Part shown: positions 13,483 through 13,546 of the stretch, in pieces
Numbering within the stretch: position 1 is the stretch's first letter
Layout of the letters: each line of letters opens with the position of its first letter
Source: an uncultured Clostridia bacterium
GTDB taxonomy: Bacteria; Bacillota; Clostridia; TANB77; CAG-508
Assembly: GCA_934154515.1 (NCBI GenBank)
Contig: CAKPGD010000033.1
Location: 1-13,546 of the forward strand
Reading direction: 5' to 3'
Length of the DNA: 13,546 nt
Translations under genes and position numbers: made by a program
The notes under the pieces: model-generated
What the model saw: only the letters and a program-made list of their open reading frames with translations
Databases searched by the model: none
What the model was told of the DNA's origin: nothing

Positions 13483-13546
13483 TTGAATGATAGAAAAAAG
13501 AAAATATTGCAAGCAGTAATAGATGAATATATAAATACTGCAGAGC
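13483..13546 (+). CDS. hrcA: Heat-inducible transcription repressor HrcA, 5' end only
   Basis: Only 21 codons are present: TTG then N-D-R-K-K-K-I-L-Q-A-V-I-D-E-Y-I-N-T-A-E, cut by the window end. This is the typical HrcA N-terminus, the first helix of its winged helix-turn-helix. HrcA represses the hrcA-grpE-dnaK-dnaJ and groE operons by binding CIRCE, and is helped to fold by GroEL. The TTG start is supported by GAGGTGA (13470-13476) with a 6-nt spacer. The two upstream CIRCE sites indicate autoregulation. Confidence 0.9.
   Translation, partial: MNDRKKKILQAVIDEYINTAE

Noticed and set aside
1..13546. UGA reassignment, because none of the 13 visible stop codons is TGA
   Set aside because: No gene needs an in-frame TGA to be complete, and bias to TAA/TAG is normal in such AT-rich genomes.
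1..13546. CRISPR arrays, insertion sequences, tRNA or rRNA genes
   Set aside because: No regularly spaced repeats, transposase-like frames, terminal inverted repeats with a transposase, or tRNA/rRNA-like segments were found.

Overview
This is an AT-rich stretch of a low-GC Gram-positive (Clostridia-type Bacillota) chromosome, most likely from an uncultured gut or animal-associated lineage. The basis is AGA- and A-ending codon use, strong AGGAGG-type ribosome binding sites, the rimP-nusA-ylxR-ylxQ-infB-rbfA-nrnA-truB gene order, a WhiA homologue and a CIRCE-controlled hrcA. Every gene I can support lies on the + strand.

Left flank (1-1808), accessory. The first 26 bases are the last codons of a protein ending ...FRPALYIK. 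After a terminator and a promoter comes a complete 449-residue protein ending ...FRVVLYIK. It joins a type IV prepilin-like N-terminus to a C-terminal formylglycine-generating-enzyme (FGE/SUMF1, C-type-lectin-fold) domain. Its last ~40 codons break sharply from the codon use of the rest of the gene and are rich in NNY codons that could derive from AAY. That is what the variable region of a diversity-generating retroelement (DGR) target looks like. No reverse transcriptase or template repeat lies in the window, so this is inference.

Core region 1 (1905-9869), translation and RNA metabolism. An extended -10 promoter and a leader hairpin precede rimP, nusA, ylxR, ylxQ, infB and rbfA, which are tightly packed. 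nrnA follows after a hairpin that lacks a U-tract, and truB follows after a further hairpin. Together they cover 30S maturation (RimP, RbfA), initiation (IF2), transcription elongation and termination (NusA, YlxR), nano-RNA turnover (NrnA) and tRNA pseudouridylation (TruB). Four of these genes start with TTG.

Middle (9870-10333). An AT-only spacer is followed by a structured, locally GC-richer segment that I read as 6S RNA (ssrS), the sigma-A RNA polymerase regulator. Its terminal stem and U-tract abut the prmC promoter.

Core region 2 (10334-13546). prmC (release-factor glutamine methyltransferase), whiA and hemW (haem chaperone, radical SAM) precede a heat-shock control region with two tandem CIRCE operators. 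The first codons of hrcA run off the window end; grpE-dnaK-dnaJ would be expected beyond.
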